A DNA stretch of 64,000 bases from assembly GCA_026018925.1 (NCBI GenBank), contig JAKSZU010000013.1:78791791-78855790 (forward strand), written 5' to 3'. A program made the translations under genes and the position numbers. Origin of the DNA: Tupaia tana (lineage: Eukaryota > Chordata > Mammalia > Scandentia > Tupaiidae). Numbering within the stretch: the first letter of the stretch is position 1; each line of letters begins with the position of its first letter. The notes beneath the pieces were generated by a model that ran no database searches, was not told where the DNA came from, and was given only the letters and a program-made list of their open reading frames with translations. Positions 23,567-33,736 of the stretch are shown in pieces.

Positions 23567-23578
23567 TATCCCAGTTCT

Positions 23579-23990
23579 ACCTGGGTATCCCACATGGTAC
23601 TTCATAGGGACTCATGAATGTGTCTTACCCTGGTCTATTTCAGCAAACTGTTTTCAAAATCTTATACCTGCTACCTTGTGATTAGCATCTTCATCTCACA
23701 AATCTACCATTGACCAATCCCACAGGCTTGAGCATAATTTCTAAACAGTAGCATTTCTGTGAGATGTCTTCTCTGTCTTCTCCGTTTCCTAGAATGCCAG
23801 TGTTCCCTAGAGCACTCAGCATACCAAAGCCATTGTTTTACACATAAAAGTGAGGAGAATGTCCCACCGCACGATTAGCTTTATTTTTTTTCTGCCATAT
23901 CATTTTTATTTACATTTAATTGTACATTTTTTGTGGGGCACAACATAGATTCTCAAAGCAAGAATGCAGCATATGACAATCAAATCAAAA
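23579..23990. other. Unassigned non-coding stretch
   Basis: No gene or confident repeat. The right end is AT-rich and may belong to an old LINE-1. Confidence 0.35.
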
Positions 23991-24003
23991 ATAATACCAT
24001 ATT

Positions 24004-24274
24004 GGCATCAGCAATTACCGTAATGGCTATGTCACTGGACTCCCATGTGGTCGACCGTGGTTTGAGTCCTGGACCCAGTGGCTTAAGCTCATGTCGGGTA
24101 CATGTGTGTGCATGTCCAAGATCCCAAGAGGAGAATGGAGGAGAAGGGATTGTGGTGTGGCCATCCCCCCAGGGGGTGATTTCTCACTTTCTGTCTCTCT
24201 GTCTCTCTCTGTCTTTCTGGCGAGTGCACACGCCCTATAGCAAAAACCTCTCCAAAAAATAAAAAATAAAAAGA
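24004..24274 (+). mobile_element. tRNA-derived SINE, long form
   Basis: Full-length with head GGCATCAGCAATTACCGTAATGG. The target duplication ATAATACCATATT / ATAATATCATATT (23991-24003 and 24275-24287) matches at 12 of 13. The palindrome has lost one C:G pair (CCCCCCAGGGGG). Confidence 0.95.
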
Positions 24275-24389
24275 ATAATATCATATTCATTATTTTCCAC
24301 AAAGAACACCATATTTGAGATGTATGTAAGATTGGCAATGTGTGTTTTTTTCACTCAGTTGTGATATGGTGTTCCACAACTCATTTACC

Positions 24390-24720
24390 ATGTTTATTGT
24401 TGTTTTATTCACAATAACAAAAACTTGGAATTAACCTAAGTGTCCAACAACAGAAGATTGGATTTTTAAAATGTGGCACATATACACAGTGGAATAAAGC
24501 CATAAAGAAAAATATGATCCTGTCATTTAATACAAACTGGTCAAATCTAGACAATGTATTGCCAAGTGAAATAAGCCAGACTATGAAAGACAAACACTGG
24601 ATGTCCTCACTCAGTATATACCAAATGTCTGTACTTTATGGCAGAAGTGAAAAGTTTTGCAGGCACAGAAGTAGAGAACACAGTTATCTTTTGACACATT
24701 TTGTAACCTAGAACCCAATG
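24390..24720 (+). mobile_element. LINE-1 ORF2 3' end fragment
   Basis: 'tgttttattcacaataacaaaaacttgg', 'cctaagtgtccaacaacagaagattgg', 'atgtggcacatatacacagtggaataaagcc' and 'caagtgaaataagccag' form the LINE-1 ORF2 C-terminal region in sense. Non-functional. Confidence 0.88.
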
Positions 24721-24813
24721 AAGTTTGGTGAAGTCCTAACTGAAAATAGCTCCTTCTGTTAATGGCAGGGTTTGAAGAGTGTTCATGGGGTAGTTTTAGA
24801 GAACCAACTTCTT

Positions 24814-25068
24814 TTTTTTGCAGAGGTTTTTGCTATAGGGCACGTGCGCTCGCCAGACAGAGAGAGACATAGAGACAGAAAGCAAGAAATCACCCCCCAG
24901 GGGGGATGGTCACGCCACAATCCCTTCTCCTCCATTCTCCTCTCGGGATCTTGGGCATGCACGCACACGCGCCCGGCGTGAGTTTTAAGCCACCAGGTCC
25001 GGGACGTGAACCGCGGTCGACTACATGGGAGTCCAGCGACATAGCCATTACACTAACTGCTGGTTCCC
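24814..25068 (-). mobile_element. tRNA-derived SINE, long form
   Basis: Antisense full-length copy, CpG-rich at the head (ACGTGAACCGCGGTCGAC). Perfect 15 bp target duplication GAGAACCAACTTCTT at 24799-24813 and 25069-25083. Its tail is short. Confidence 0.97.
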
Positions 25069-25419
25069 GAGAACCAACTTCTTAAGCCAACTTTATGCAT
25101 TCCTACTTTTCCTCCTCACCAACACATGTATTTTTCTGTCCTTCCCTCAAAGTACTTACGCAAATTGTCACCAGCCCAACACAAATGTCTTGATTCAGAC
25201 AAATTCCGGTTGGTATTATTATAACTCCTCAATACAAAGATCAGTAAGATCTGGTACCATTTGTCAATACTTCTGGTGATCCTTAGATAAATTTCTGTTG
25301 TGTTACATGTCTGAAGGTTGGACATGCTGATCTAAAAGATGTAGCAATTTGAGTGTGGTGGAGACAACTCCACACCAGACATCCAAGGAACTCGTTGCAC
25401 TCCTTAGATCTTCTGTTCT

Positions 25420-25565
25420 CCTTACTAGTCATTTAGCTTCCAATAAATCACTTTACTTTTCACCTCAGTTTTTCAATTCAAGAAAGGAAGCAGAATCTCT
25501 TTACCTCTCTGAAGGATTGTGAGGAGTAGGAGAGTTGATGCATGTGAAAGGGTTTTGTAAACAAC
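25420..25565 (+). repeat. MIR fragment
   Basis: 'aataaatcactttacttttcacctcagtttttc' then 'aaggattgtgaggagta...gcatgtgaaagggttttgta' follows the MIR core to 3' order. Confidence 0.65.
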
Positions 25566-25629
25566 AGACTCTTCCACTTGATTAAGCAGCTAGTGACTTT
25601 CTCTTCTGCTCCCAAAGCACCTGAATCTT

Positions 25630-25815
25630 GCATCTGATGTAATGTTTATTGCACTTTAAAGTATTTGGTTGTATGACTAATTCCTACAGTAGACTGTCAG
25701 CCCCTTGAAGGCAAGGGTTTCTTCCTATTTAGTTTTATATTATTTGTTCCCAGTATGGTACCAGTCATATAACAGTCAGAAAAATAAATGTTGACTGACT
25801 ACATGAATGAGTAAT
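25630..25815 (+). repeat. LINE-2 3' end
   Basis: 'agtagactgtcagccccttgaaggcaagggttt...cccagtatggtaccagtcatataacagtcagaaaaataaatgttgactgactacatgaatga' is the LINE-2 terminus. Confidence 0.85.
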
Positions 25816-25836
25816 TTATATTAAAAATTTTTAATT

Positions 25837-26022
25837 GGGGGACCAGCAGGTGGCGTGGTGCTTAAGGAGCTGGACACTCCCACATGGCTAACCAGGGTTT
25901 GAGTTCTGAATCTGGTGGCTTGCTTTCTCACTTCCTCTCTCTCCCACTCTCACCCTCTATCTCTCTCTGGTCAAATTAAAAAATAAATGAATGAATAAAC
26001 AAAAATAAAATAAATAATTATT
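25837..26022 (+). mobile_element. tRNA-derived SINE, short form
   Basis: Head GGGGGACCAGCAGGTGGCGTGG, B-box remnant 'gggtttgagttc', direct junction 'ggtggcttgctttctcactt', then 'ctctctggtcaaatt' and (AATA)n. Flanked by near-identical AAAAATTTTTAATT / AAAAATTTTAATT. Confidence 0.93.
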
Positions 26023-26029
26023 TAAAAAA

Positions 26030-26760
26030 TTTTAATTGTAGTCTGATGTTCTGAACAAATGGACAAGTCACATTATCTTCAGAATTCTAGTTTCCTAACA
26101 ATTAGTAGGAAAACACACTAGACTAGTAAATAAAGAATGAGGGAAAGAAAGCCAATTACCTTACACATCAAATAATTTCAGTTCAGAGGTTATATACAGT
26201 GAGTTAGTCCAAATTCCTCTACTTTACAGGTAAGGAAATTAAAGCAAAAAAAAAAAAAAAAAAAAATGTGTGTGTGATCTGTTTAAGGACATCTGGACAT
26301 AGATCTCTTAACAATTAATTTTGTGTTCTTGATATCACACTTTTAAATTCTCAAACAGAATTGACCCTGTTAATGCAAGATGATTTTATAACCTAGAGCA
26401 CAGTGTTGTGTTCCAGAAAATAGATCTGTTTCTGGCAGAAAATAGACACTATGGTCAATGGGGAGTTAATCCTTGGTGAGGAACTGTGAATTGAGAACAA
26501 ACTGTACAATATTAGTCAAGGTGGGTATTAGTTACCCTGAATGATTCAAATTAGAAGAGCCACAAATGGATTCCCATCAGCCACTGTCCCATGCTAGAAT
26601 GAAGTGGCTTTGCTCAGCAAGATGAATTCTTTGGAAACTTAAAAAAGCTAAGAGGCTATAAAATGATGCATTATAAAGAGTAGGGGTTGTTTACACTAAA
26701 GAAACATCCTGATGTAAGTGTCAATTCCAGAATGGTCATCCACTCCGTCATGCTTTGTAC
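26030..26760. other. Unassigned non-coding stretch
   Basis: No gene. A run of 21 A lies at 26246-26266. Confidence 0.4.
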
Positions 26761-26764
26761 TTTT

Positions 26765-27590
26765 ATTGTGAGCCATGTCTGGTACTGGAACTACAAAGGT
26801 CCCTGTCTGCCACCCTCCCCAACCTAATGTGCACCATCTTGTTGAGAAGACGTAAGAACAGATATGAGCACACTGATAGACTGTGGGCAGAGTGCTGTGA
26901 CCATGAAGAAATGTGTGACTTGTCACACCTGTGGGATGGGAGGGGAGAAAATAAGATGTCTGTCAGGAAAAGAGAAAACTTCTGAAATGAGCCTGCAAAA
27001 GTGAATGACTATTTTTCCTGTTAGAAACTGAGAGTGGAAGGGGAGAATTATTCCAGCAGATGGAACAGCGTTGAAGCCTAAATCAGCATGGCATGTTTGG
27101 GCAACTGAAAAGAGTTTGTTGTGATAGAGAACATGATGGGATATGGTGAAGCGGTGAAGTCCTTATTATTTCAGATGAAGAAGTTCATATTTTATCTTTG
27201 TGACCAAAGCATCTTACATTTGAGCCCACAGATAAACTCCGAGGGCTCCATAGACTTCTGGAAATCACACACTTGTTTTTGGGTGTCCATGTGGATATAA
27301 ATGTTAACTGGATGGGGGGGTATCCTCATATTTACTTAGCCTCCACTGCATACCTGACACCACACTCTCTCAGAACACCTATTATATTTAAAATCAGCAA
27401 TCTAGGGAATGATAGATTACTGAAGGATTCTAAGAAGAAGGTGGTAAGATCAGAAACATGTTTAAGACTGGGCTTTCGAGTGCTTGTGTGGAGAGTGCTC
27501 AAGGGAGAGAAGTTGGAGGCAGGTAGACCATGGAGAGAGTGCTGTGGTAGACCAGAAGAGAAATGATGAAGCCTGAATTAAGACAGTGTG
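26765..27590 (-). repeat. Long LINE-2 stretch, antisense
   Basis: Runs in complement order from the 3' end: 'gtctggtactggaactacaaaggtccctgtctgcc', 'ttattccagcagatggaacagcgttg', 'aaggattctaagaagaaggtggtaagatcag' and 'ggcaggtagaccatggagagagtgctgtggtagaccagaagagaaatgatg'. Diverged, with unassigned patches. Confidence 0.6.
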
Positions 27591-27596
27591 AGTGGC

Positions 27597-27658
27597 TTCC
27601 TTAAATCATTGACTTTTAAAGTAGAGCAGGTTCCTTAAATCATTGACTTTTAAAGTAG
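27597..27658. repeat. 28 bp perfect direct repeat
   Basis: The 28 bp at 27597-27624 (starting TTCCTTAAATCATTGAC) is repeated without a mismatch at 27631-27658, with a 6 bp spacer. It is probably a recent tandem duplication with a 34 bp unit. Confidence 0.95.
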
Positions 27659-27689
27659 CTCACTCATTACCATCAGTCTTGAAGATGGT

Positions 27690-28160
27690 GTATTAGTGTT
27701 CTATAGTTGCTGTAACAAATTACCACAAACTTGGTGGCTTAAAATAACATGATTATTTTAACTTACTGTTCTATAGATCAGAAGTCTAACATGAGTCTAA
27801 ATGGGCTAACATAAATGTATCAATAGGGCTATGTTTCTTTCCTGAGACTCTAAAGGTGAAATTTTTCATTTGTCCTTTTCAGCTTCTAGAGACCACCCAC
27901 ATTTCTTAGCTGCTGGCCTCCTCCTTCCTTCTTCACACTCAAATGCCTTATATATCCCTAAAATCATTTTCCAGGCACATCTCTCTCTGAGCTTAGCAAT
28001 GTCCTCCATTTTTAAGAAACCATGAGATTAGATTGGGCTCTTCTGGATAATATCCCCTTCTCTTGATCACAACTACTTTGTGCTTTATAAAGTAACATAT
28101 TCATAGGTTTCGGTTATTTGGATGTGAACATCTTTGAAGATCATTATTTTGCCTACTACA
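27690..28160 (-). mobile_element. MaLR/MLT1-type LTR, antisense
   Basis: 'gtattagtgttctatagttgctgtaacaaattaccacaaacttggtggctta' at the left and 'ggttatttggatgtgaacatctttg' at the right are the termini of an inverted, long MLT1-type LTR. The middle is diverged. A solo LTR. Confidence 0.82.
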
Positions 28161-28164
28161 GACA

Positions 28165-28615
28165 GGGTCTCTGAGAATCAGAAAGAGGAAGTTACTATCT
28201 GAGGCATCAGAGCATACAAGCAGCACAGTTGGCATGAAAACCCACATCTCTTGAACCTCAGTTTCCAACTTTTAACGCAATTAAGCTATGCATAAATTAG
28301 TTATCACCATACTCTGAAGTGAATGCAGCTGAGTGACTGACACTGCCTTGGTCTTCTCCACTGTCTGATGCCTAAGGAATGGTGCTACTTCCTTTTTTTT
28401 TTTTTTTTTTTTTTCCCCAGTAAAGTCATGGCATGGCCAGAACAAAAGCCTTAGGCACCAGTTTCTTTCTATGCTATCTGGTTTCAGCTAGCACTGACCA
28501 GATCTGCCAGATCCCATCCTGGGGCAGTTTAACTTTATTGTATATGCATCACAATTTCGGTGATCAGAGGTCACTCAGGTAGAGGTGTACATGGCATGAT
28601 GCAAGGGGAAAGTTC
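28165..28615. other. Unassigned non-coding stretch with T-run
   Basis: No gene. A run of about 22 T lies at about 28393-28414. Confidence 0.4.
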
Positions 28616-28619
28616 AAGA

Positions 28620-28770
28620 ATTGGAGCTGGGAAAGCAAGGACAAGTCTTTACCTCTCATTATCAGGTGACCTGAAATGCATAATTTACTCTTGAGGCTCA
28701 ATATCCTCCTTTGTGAAATGAGATGGTTGGGCTAGATCTAGAAGTCCCTCTAATATTCTACCGATAGCCA
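28620..28770 (+). repeat. MIR-like CORE-SINE
   Basis: 'ggctcaatatcctcctttgtgaaatgagatggttgggctagatctagaagtccctctaatattcta' is the 3' half of a MIR-group element. Confidence 0.65.
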
Positions 28771-28774
28771 ATGT

Positions 28775-29678
28775 GGAGGTGATTTCTGCATTGGTTGGTG
28801 AATGAAGTGGAATAGATTTACAGTAATTCTATTAGAAGACCCTTTACATCTTTGATTCTCTATCTTTGATGCAACCTTGGATACTGACATTCCGCAGTTC
28901 AATTGCACTGAATTATGCAACCACAAATACTAGATTTCTTTAGGGAAGAAAATCTCTACATAATCTTTAGGAGCATCGTAACCACAGGTTGTGATGGATT
29001 CTATCCACCATGCCTGGCTGCTTATCAAAGAACTTCTAGTGATAAGCTTTCTAGAGTCACTGCACTACTAGAATGGATTCATGAATGTCTCTGTGCTATA
29101 TATAAGTGGCATACATGAACACAATTTCAAAATCTAAAAATAGCCAATCTAGTTTCTCAAACACTAGACCATCAGTCTTAAGAGCTAACTAAAAGTGAAA
29201 GGAATATACCTCAACAAATTCCTTTGACTTTGCTCTAGTAGGCAGGACCTTCAAGAAGTTAAAAACATTGAGATTAGAAAAAGAAAAAAGGATTGATTAA
29301 AGAAAAAGTAGAGCTTTTAAAAGTCAATAAAAATGTAAGCCATTTCCCTAGTAAACCACACTAGAAATCAGTGATGATGTTTTTCTTAAGTTGGAAGGAA
29401 TGGAACCCACACCACTTTGGACGGAATACATATGGAACTAAGCTTCAGTTGCTATTGTGTCAGGTCATCCTCCAAAATAGGGGAAAGCTCATCATTTCTT
29501 TGGAGACGATGGATGAGAGAAAAAGTAAATGAATTAAAGTGCTAAAAGAATATCCAAGTATCGATCAAAGTCCTCCCAAACTAGCTCCTTCTCAAATGAA
29601 CAAGATACTCATGCTATACCTTTGGGTATTTGCAACTAGGAAATTCACTCGTTCTCTTTATCTTTTTTTCTTTAAAGA
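28775..29678. other. Unassigned non-coding stretch
   Basis: No gene or repeat recognised. Confidence 0.4.
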
Positions 29679-29689
29679 AATAATTTAAG

Positions 29690-29949
29690 GGGACCAGCAG
29701 TTAGTGTAATGGCTATGTCGCTGGACTCCCATGTAGTCGACCGTGGTTCGAGTCCCGGACCTGGTGGCTTAAACTCACGCCGGGCACGTGTGTGTGCGTG
29801 CCCAAGATCCTGAGAGGAGAATGGAGGAGAAGGAATTATGGTGTGGCCATCCCCCCTGGGGGGTGATTTCTCGCTTTCTATCTCTCTGTCTCTGTCTGCC
29901 TGGTGAGCACACGGGCCCTATAGCAAGAAAACTCTCAAAATAAAATAAT
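29690..29949 (+). mobile_element. tRNA-derived SINE, long form, canonical A and B boxes
   Basis: The best single example of the long form. The head has an A box TAGTGTAATGG (29702-29712) and a B box GGTTCGAGTCC (29745-29755), the RNA polymerase III consensus. Then come GCCGGGCACGTGTGTGTGCG, GAGAGGAGAATGGAGGAGAA, CCCCCCTGGGGGG, the TCTCTGTCTCTG tract, GGGCCCTATAGC and an A-rich tail. Target duplication AATAATTTAAG at 29679-29689 and 29950-29960. Confidence 0.98.
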
Positions 29950-29982
29950 AATAATTTAAGTATTCAAAAAGTAAGAAAAATT

Positions 29983-30228
29983 GGGACCAGCAGATGACAT
30001 AATGATTATGTCACTGGACTTCCATATGGATGGCTGCAGTTCCAGTCCTGGATTGGCAGCTTCAAACTCGTGCAGGGCATGTGTGCATGTGTGCCCCAAA
30101 TCTCCAGAGGAGACTGGAGGAGAAGGGATTGCAGTGTGGCCATACCCCTGGGGGGTAATTTCTCACTTTCTGTCTTGCTGTCTCTCTGGCAATGCATATG
30201 CTCTATAGCAAAAATCTTTCCAAAAAAT
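29983..30228 (+). mobile_element. tRNA-derived SINE, long form, more diverged
   Basis: The head GGGACCAGCAGATGACATAATG lies 33 bp after the previous SINE in the same orientation. The middle has drifted ('tgcagggcatgtgtgcatgtgtgcccc') and the palindrome is partial. No clear target duplication. Older than its neighbour. Confidence 0.92.
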
Positions 30229-30368
30229 AATTCATTTCAGAAATAAATTACATAGATAAAATATTACACATACTGTTGTAATCCACTTTAGACCCTTTTT
30301 TCAGCCTTCCATAGAAGTGATTTACTGAACTCAGAGTTTGTTCTTTCGTACACTTTTTACTACATACA

Positions 30369-30494
30369 AGGGTACTGCAGAAAGTTTGTGGAAAGTAGAT
30401 TTAAAGTACAAGTTTATTTTGGTGCAAAAACTTTTGAATTCCAGGCACAGTTTCTTAAATATGTATTTTTTTGTGAACTATTTAAAGACCTCCT
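30369..30494. mobile_element. Short inverted-repeat element (MITE-like), copy 1
   Basis: Starts 'agggtactgcagaaagtttgtgg' and ends 'ttgtgaactatttaaagacctcct', roughly complementary to each other. The left 60 bp match the left part of the element at 61234. No coding capacity. Superfamily uncertain; mariner-like is a guess. Confidence 0.55.
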
Positions 30495-31031
30495 TATATA
30501 AATGAACCAACAACAGAAATAGTATTCTAGTGTTTTAAAATTATAAATAGTAAATACAAGTACACATTTTTTAACTTGCTCTTTTGCCCAGCTTTGTATT
30601 TAATAATATATATTAAAAACTAAATCATAGCTTATATATACATAAACTATGATGCAGATTTTAACTGTTACGTTCTGTTTTTTGGATATTCACACTTTGT
30701 TCATTTTCTTGTTGAGGAATCTAATTGTGATTTCTTTGCCAGTACCAGTGATGTTGCAAGTGACAGAAGAGATGATGTAAACGTTCTTTTGCATGTCTCC
30801 TTAAGCACATGCATAAGAGACAGAGAAACAGAAATATAGCTTTTGAGTTGTAGGGTATACTGACAACGTGTTTTCCAGAGTGGTTCTACCACTCTGCACC
30901 TACCAGCATTTTATAAGCATTACTGTTGTACTGCAATGTAAGCAGCCATTGGTATTCATCAATTTCTTAGTTTTTCTTAAAATGAAAAATATTAAAAAGT
31001 ATTAAAATGCTATTTTTTAAAGTTATTTATT

Positions 31032-31279
31032 GGGAACAGCAGATAGCATAATGGTTATGTCACTGGATTCCCATGTAGTCAACCACAGTTTGAATCCCAG
31101 ACCCAGTGACTTAAAACTCTTGCCAGGAGCATGTGCATGGGTGCCCAAGAACTCAAGAGGAGATTGTAGAAGTAGGGACTGCAGCATGGCCATCCCCCTT
31201 GGAGGGTGATTTCTTGCTTTCTGTCTCTGTGTTTCTCTGGCGAGTGCATGCGCCCTGTGGCAAAAATATCTCTCTCAAA
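31032..31279 (+). mobile_element. tRNA-derived SINE, long form
   Basis: Head GGGAACAGCAGATAGCATAATGG. Perfect 13 bp target duplication AAAGTTATTTATT at 31019-31031 and 31280-31292. The palindrome has decayed (CCCCCTTGGAGGG). Confidence 0.96.
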
Positions 31280-31304
31280 AAAGTTATTTATTCAAATTTA
31301 TTTG

Positions 31305-31456
31305 TTATTATCATTTATTTTTAGTTTGAACAGAGAGAGTTAGAGAAAGGCAGAGATAAAGGGAAAGTGAAAAAGAAAGTCACTAGGTCTGGGACTCAAA
31401 CCACGGTCAGCCATCTAGGAGTCAAGCACCTTGACCACCACACTACCTGCAGGCCC
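31305..31456 (-). mobile_element. tRNA-derived SINE, short form
   Basis: Antisense: 'tagtttgaacagagagag' (complement of CTCTCTGGTCAAACT), then 'ggtctgggactcaaaccacggtcagcc' and the head 'accacactacctgcaggcccc'. It lacks the GC-rich middle. Confidence 0.85.
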
Positions 31457-31707
31457 CTATTTCAATGTGCATTTTCATAATTATGAAAGCAATTGAGTAA
31501 CTTTTTATGTATCTGTGGAGTGAATTGTCTTTCTTCCTTATGCTAAGTTTTTGCCAGTTTTTTAATTGTTTCTGTTGTTCTCGTTGTCTTGTAGTTTCTC
31601 TGTGTATTCTGAAATATAATTGTTGTATTTTCTAAAACTTGAATATATACACACACACACACACAGCAATTTAAGTGGTAATTAAAAGCCATATATAAGA
31701 ATAAGCT

Positions 31708-31950
31708 AGGGGGCAGCAGGTGGCATGGTGGTTAAGATGGTGAATTCCCAAATGGCCAACCACAGTTTGAGTCCTGGACTCAGTGGCTTGAAAAATCACG
31801 CTGTTTGTGTGTGTATGTGTGCATGCCCAAAATCCTGAAAGGAGACTAGAGAAGAAGGGACTGAGGCGTGGCCATCCTCCCAGGGACTGATTCATCACTT
31901 TCTCTCTCTTTCTTTTGTGAGCGCATGCACCTTATGGCAAAAAACTAACA
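31708..31950 (+). mobile_element. tRNA-derived SINE, old long form
   Basis: Head GGGGGCAGCAGGTGGCATGGTGG followed by the long-form middle ('gtgtgtgtatgtgtgcatgcccaaaatcc') and 'cttatggcaaaaaac'. It pairs a short-form-type head with a long-form body. Confidence 0.9.
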
Positions 31951-32015
31951 TATATATGGAATATATAATATACCTTATATAATATAATAAACATATATAA
32001 TTGTATATAATAATG
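31951..32015. repeat. AT-rich low-complexity tract
   Basis: Composed of repeated 'atatataatatac' blocks following the SINE tail. Confidence 0.8.
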
Positions 32016-32904
32016 CAATTAGAAAATGGGAAAAAGAAAGACATTTCACCAAAGAGGATCTATAGATGGCTAATACACACACAAAAAGATATTCATGTTA
32101 TTAGCCATTAGAAAATGTAAATTTAAAACATCACAATAAATAGCACTCTACACCTATAAGAAAGGCTAAAATGAAACAAGAATAACACCAAGTGCTGTGA
32201 AGGATGAAGAGAAACTGGTTGACTCACGTATTGGGGGTAGAAATGTAAAATGGCCCAGATGCTCTGAAACACAGTTTGGCAATTTCCTAAAAACTGAACA
32301 TGCACCTACCATACAACCCAGCAACTGACACCCAAGTCCTTTATTTCAGAGAAAATAAAACTTATGTCCACACTAAAATCTGTACAAGAATGTTCATAGT
32401 AGCTTTATTTGTAATAGCCCTAAAGTAGAAACAACCCAGATATCTTTCAATACATGAATGGTTAAACTGTGCTACATCCAACAACAAAATATTACTTAGC
32501 AATAGAAAGGAACTAACTATTTGAACATACAGCTTGGATGAAATCTCAAGGGACTTAGACCCAGTGAATTAAGTCACTTCCCAAAAGTTGCATACCATAT
32601 GATTCATTTATTTCACATCCTGAAAATTACAAAATGACAGAGAGAACAGACTAGGGGTTAACTGGGGGCTAAGGATAGGTGGTGGTCTCTATAAAAGACA
32701 ACATAAAGAAATGCCTTTAAAAGGAAAACATGAAGAAATACTTGTGGTGATGGAAATGGTATTTAGTCTGCAACACGTTCAGTTCCACAGTTTTAATATT
32801 GTACTAGTTTAGCGAGGTGCGACCATTGAATAAAAGCTAGTAAAAAGATCATTGAATCATTTACTATTGTTTATTACAACTGCATATAAATCTATAACTA
32901 TTTT
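32016..32904 (+). mobile_element. Old LINE-1 ORF2 3' end and 3' UTR
   Basis: Clear sense-strand LINE-1 C-terminal region: 'caccaaagaggatctatagatggc', 'ttggcaatttcctaaaaactgaacatgcacctacc', 'agaatgttcatagtagctttatttgtaatagcc' and 'aaattacaaaatgacagagagaacagactaggggttaactgggggc'. Frames are broken throughout. Confidence 0.9.
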
Positions 32905-32922
32905 AAAATTAAAAATTTAACT

Positions 32923-33166
32923 GGGACCAGCAGTTAGCGTAATGGCTCCCATGTAGTTGACCGCGATTCAAGCCCCAGACCCGGCGGCTTAAACTCATGC
33001 CGGGCACATGTGCATGTGTGCCCAAGATCCCAAGAGGAGAATGGAGGAGAAGGGATTGCAGTGTGACCATCCACCCTGGGGGATGTTTTCTCGCTTTCTA
33101 TCTCTCTGTCTCTCTCTGTCTTTCTGGTGAGCGCACGCACCCTATAGCAAGAACCTCTCCAAAAAA
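32923..33166 (+). mobile_element. tRNA-derived SINE, long form, 13 bp head deletion (triplet member 1)
   Basis: Head GGGACCAGCAGTTAGCGTAATGGCT joins directly to CCCATGTAGTTGACC, so about 13 bp present in sister copies (the anticodon-loop region) is missing. Perfect 18 bp target duplication AAAATTAAAAATTTAACT at 32905-32922 and 33167-33184. Confidence 0.97.
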
Positions 33167-33187
33167 AAAATTAAAAATTTAACTTAA

Positions 33188-33444
33188 GGGGCTAGCAGGT
33201 AGTGTAGTGGTTAAGGCACTGGACTCTCACATGATCAATTGAGGTTCAAGTTCCAGACCAAGAGGCTTGAAAATCACACCAGGGAATTTGTGCAAACATA
33301 TCCAAAGTCCCAAGAGGAGGATGGAGGAGATGGGCTTGTGGCATGACTATTCCCCTCAGGAGTGATTTCTCATTTTCTATGTCTCTCTCTCTTTTTCCAG
33401 GGAACATATGTACCCTAAGGGAAAATAATCTTTTAAAAAAAATC
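33188..33444 (+). mobile_element. tRNA-derived SINE, old long form (triplet member 2)
   Basis: Head GGGGCTAGCAGGTAGTGTAGTGG with long-form middle and 'accctaagggaaaataatc'. Target duplication TTAACTTAA at 33179-33187 and 33445-33453. Its left duplication overlaps the right duplication of member 1, so it was already present when member 1 landed at its edge. Confidence 0.93.
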
Positions 33445-33465
33445 TTAACTTAAAAAGTTATATTA

Positions 33466-33736
33466 GGTGACCAGCAGTTAGCATAATGTCTATGTCGCTG
33501 GACTCCCATGTAGCTGACTGTGGTTTGAGACCCCAACCCCGTGGCTTAAACTCATGCTGGGCGCATGTGAGTGCGTGCATGCCCAAGATCCCAAGAGGAG
33601 AATGGAGGAGAAGGGATTGCAACGTGGCCATCCCCCCTGGGGGTTGATTTCTTGCTTTCTGTCTCTCTGTCTCTCTCTGTCTTTCTGGTGGGCACATGCA
33701 CCCTATAGCAAAAACCTCTCCAGAAAAAGAAAAAAA
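33466..33736 (+). mobile_element. tRNA-derived SINE, long form (triplet member 3)
   Basis: Head GGTGACCAGCAGTTAGCATAATG and a well-kept palindrome CCCCCCTGGGGG. Target duplication AAAAAGTTATATTA / AAAAAGTTGTATTA at 33452-33465 and 33737-33750 (13 of 14), adjoining the tail of member 2. Confidence 0.96.

Larger units (their letters stand above)
30660..31650 (-). mobile_element. Old LINE-1 3' region, antisense, split by two SINEs
   Basis: 'gtgttttccagagtggttctaccactctgcacctaccagc' and 'gtaactttttatgtatctgtggagtgaattgtctttcttcc' are antisense LINE-1 ORF2/3'-end landmarks. SINEs at 31032-31279 and 31310-31456 sit inside. Confidence 0.7.

Noticed and set aside
29690-29765. tRNA-like head as a real tRNA gene
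   Set aside because: It lacks a proper acceptor-stem pairing and continues into the SINE body. Many diverged copies exist, so it is a SINE head.
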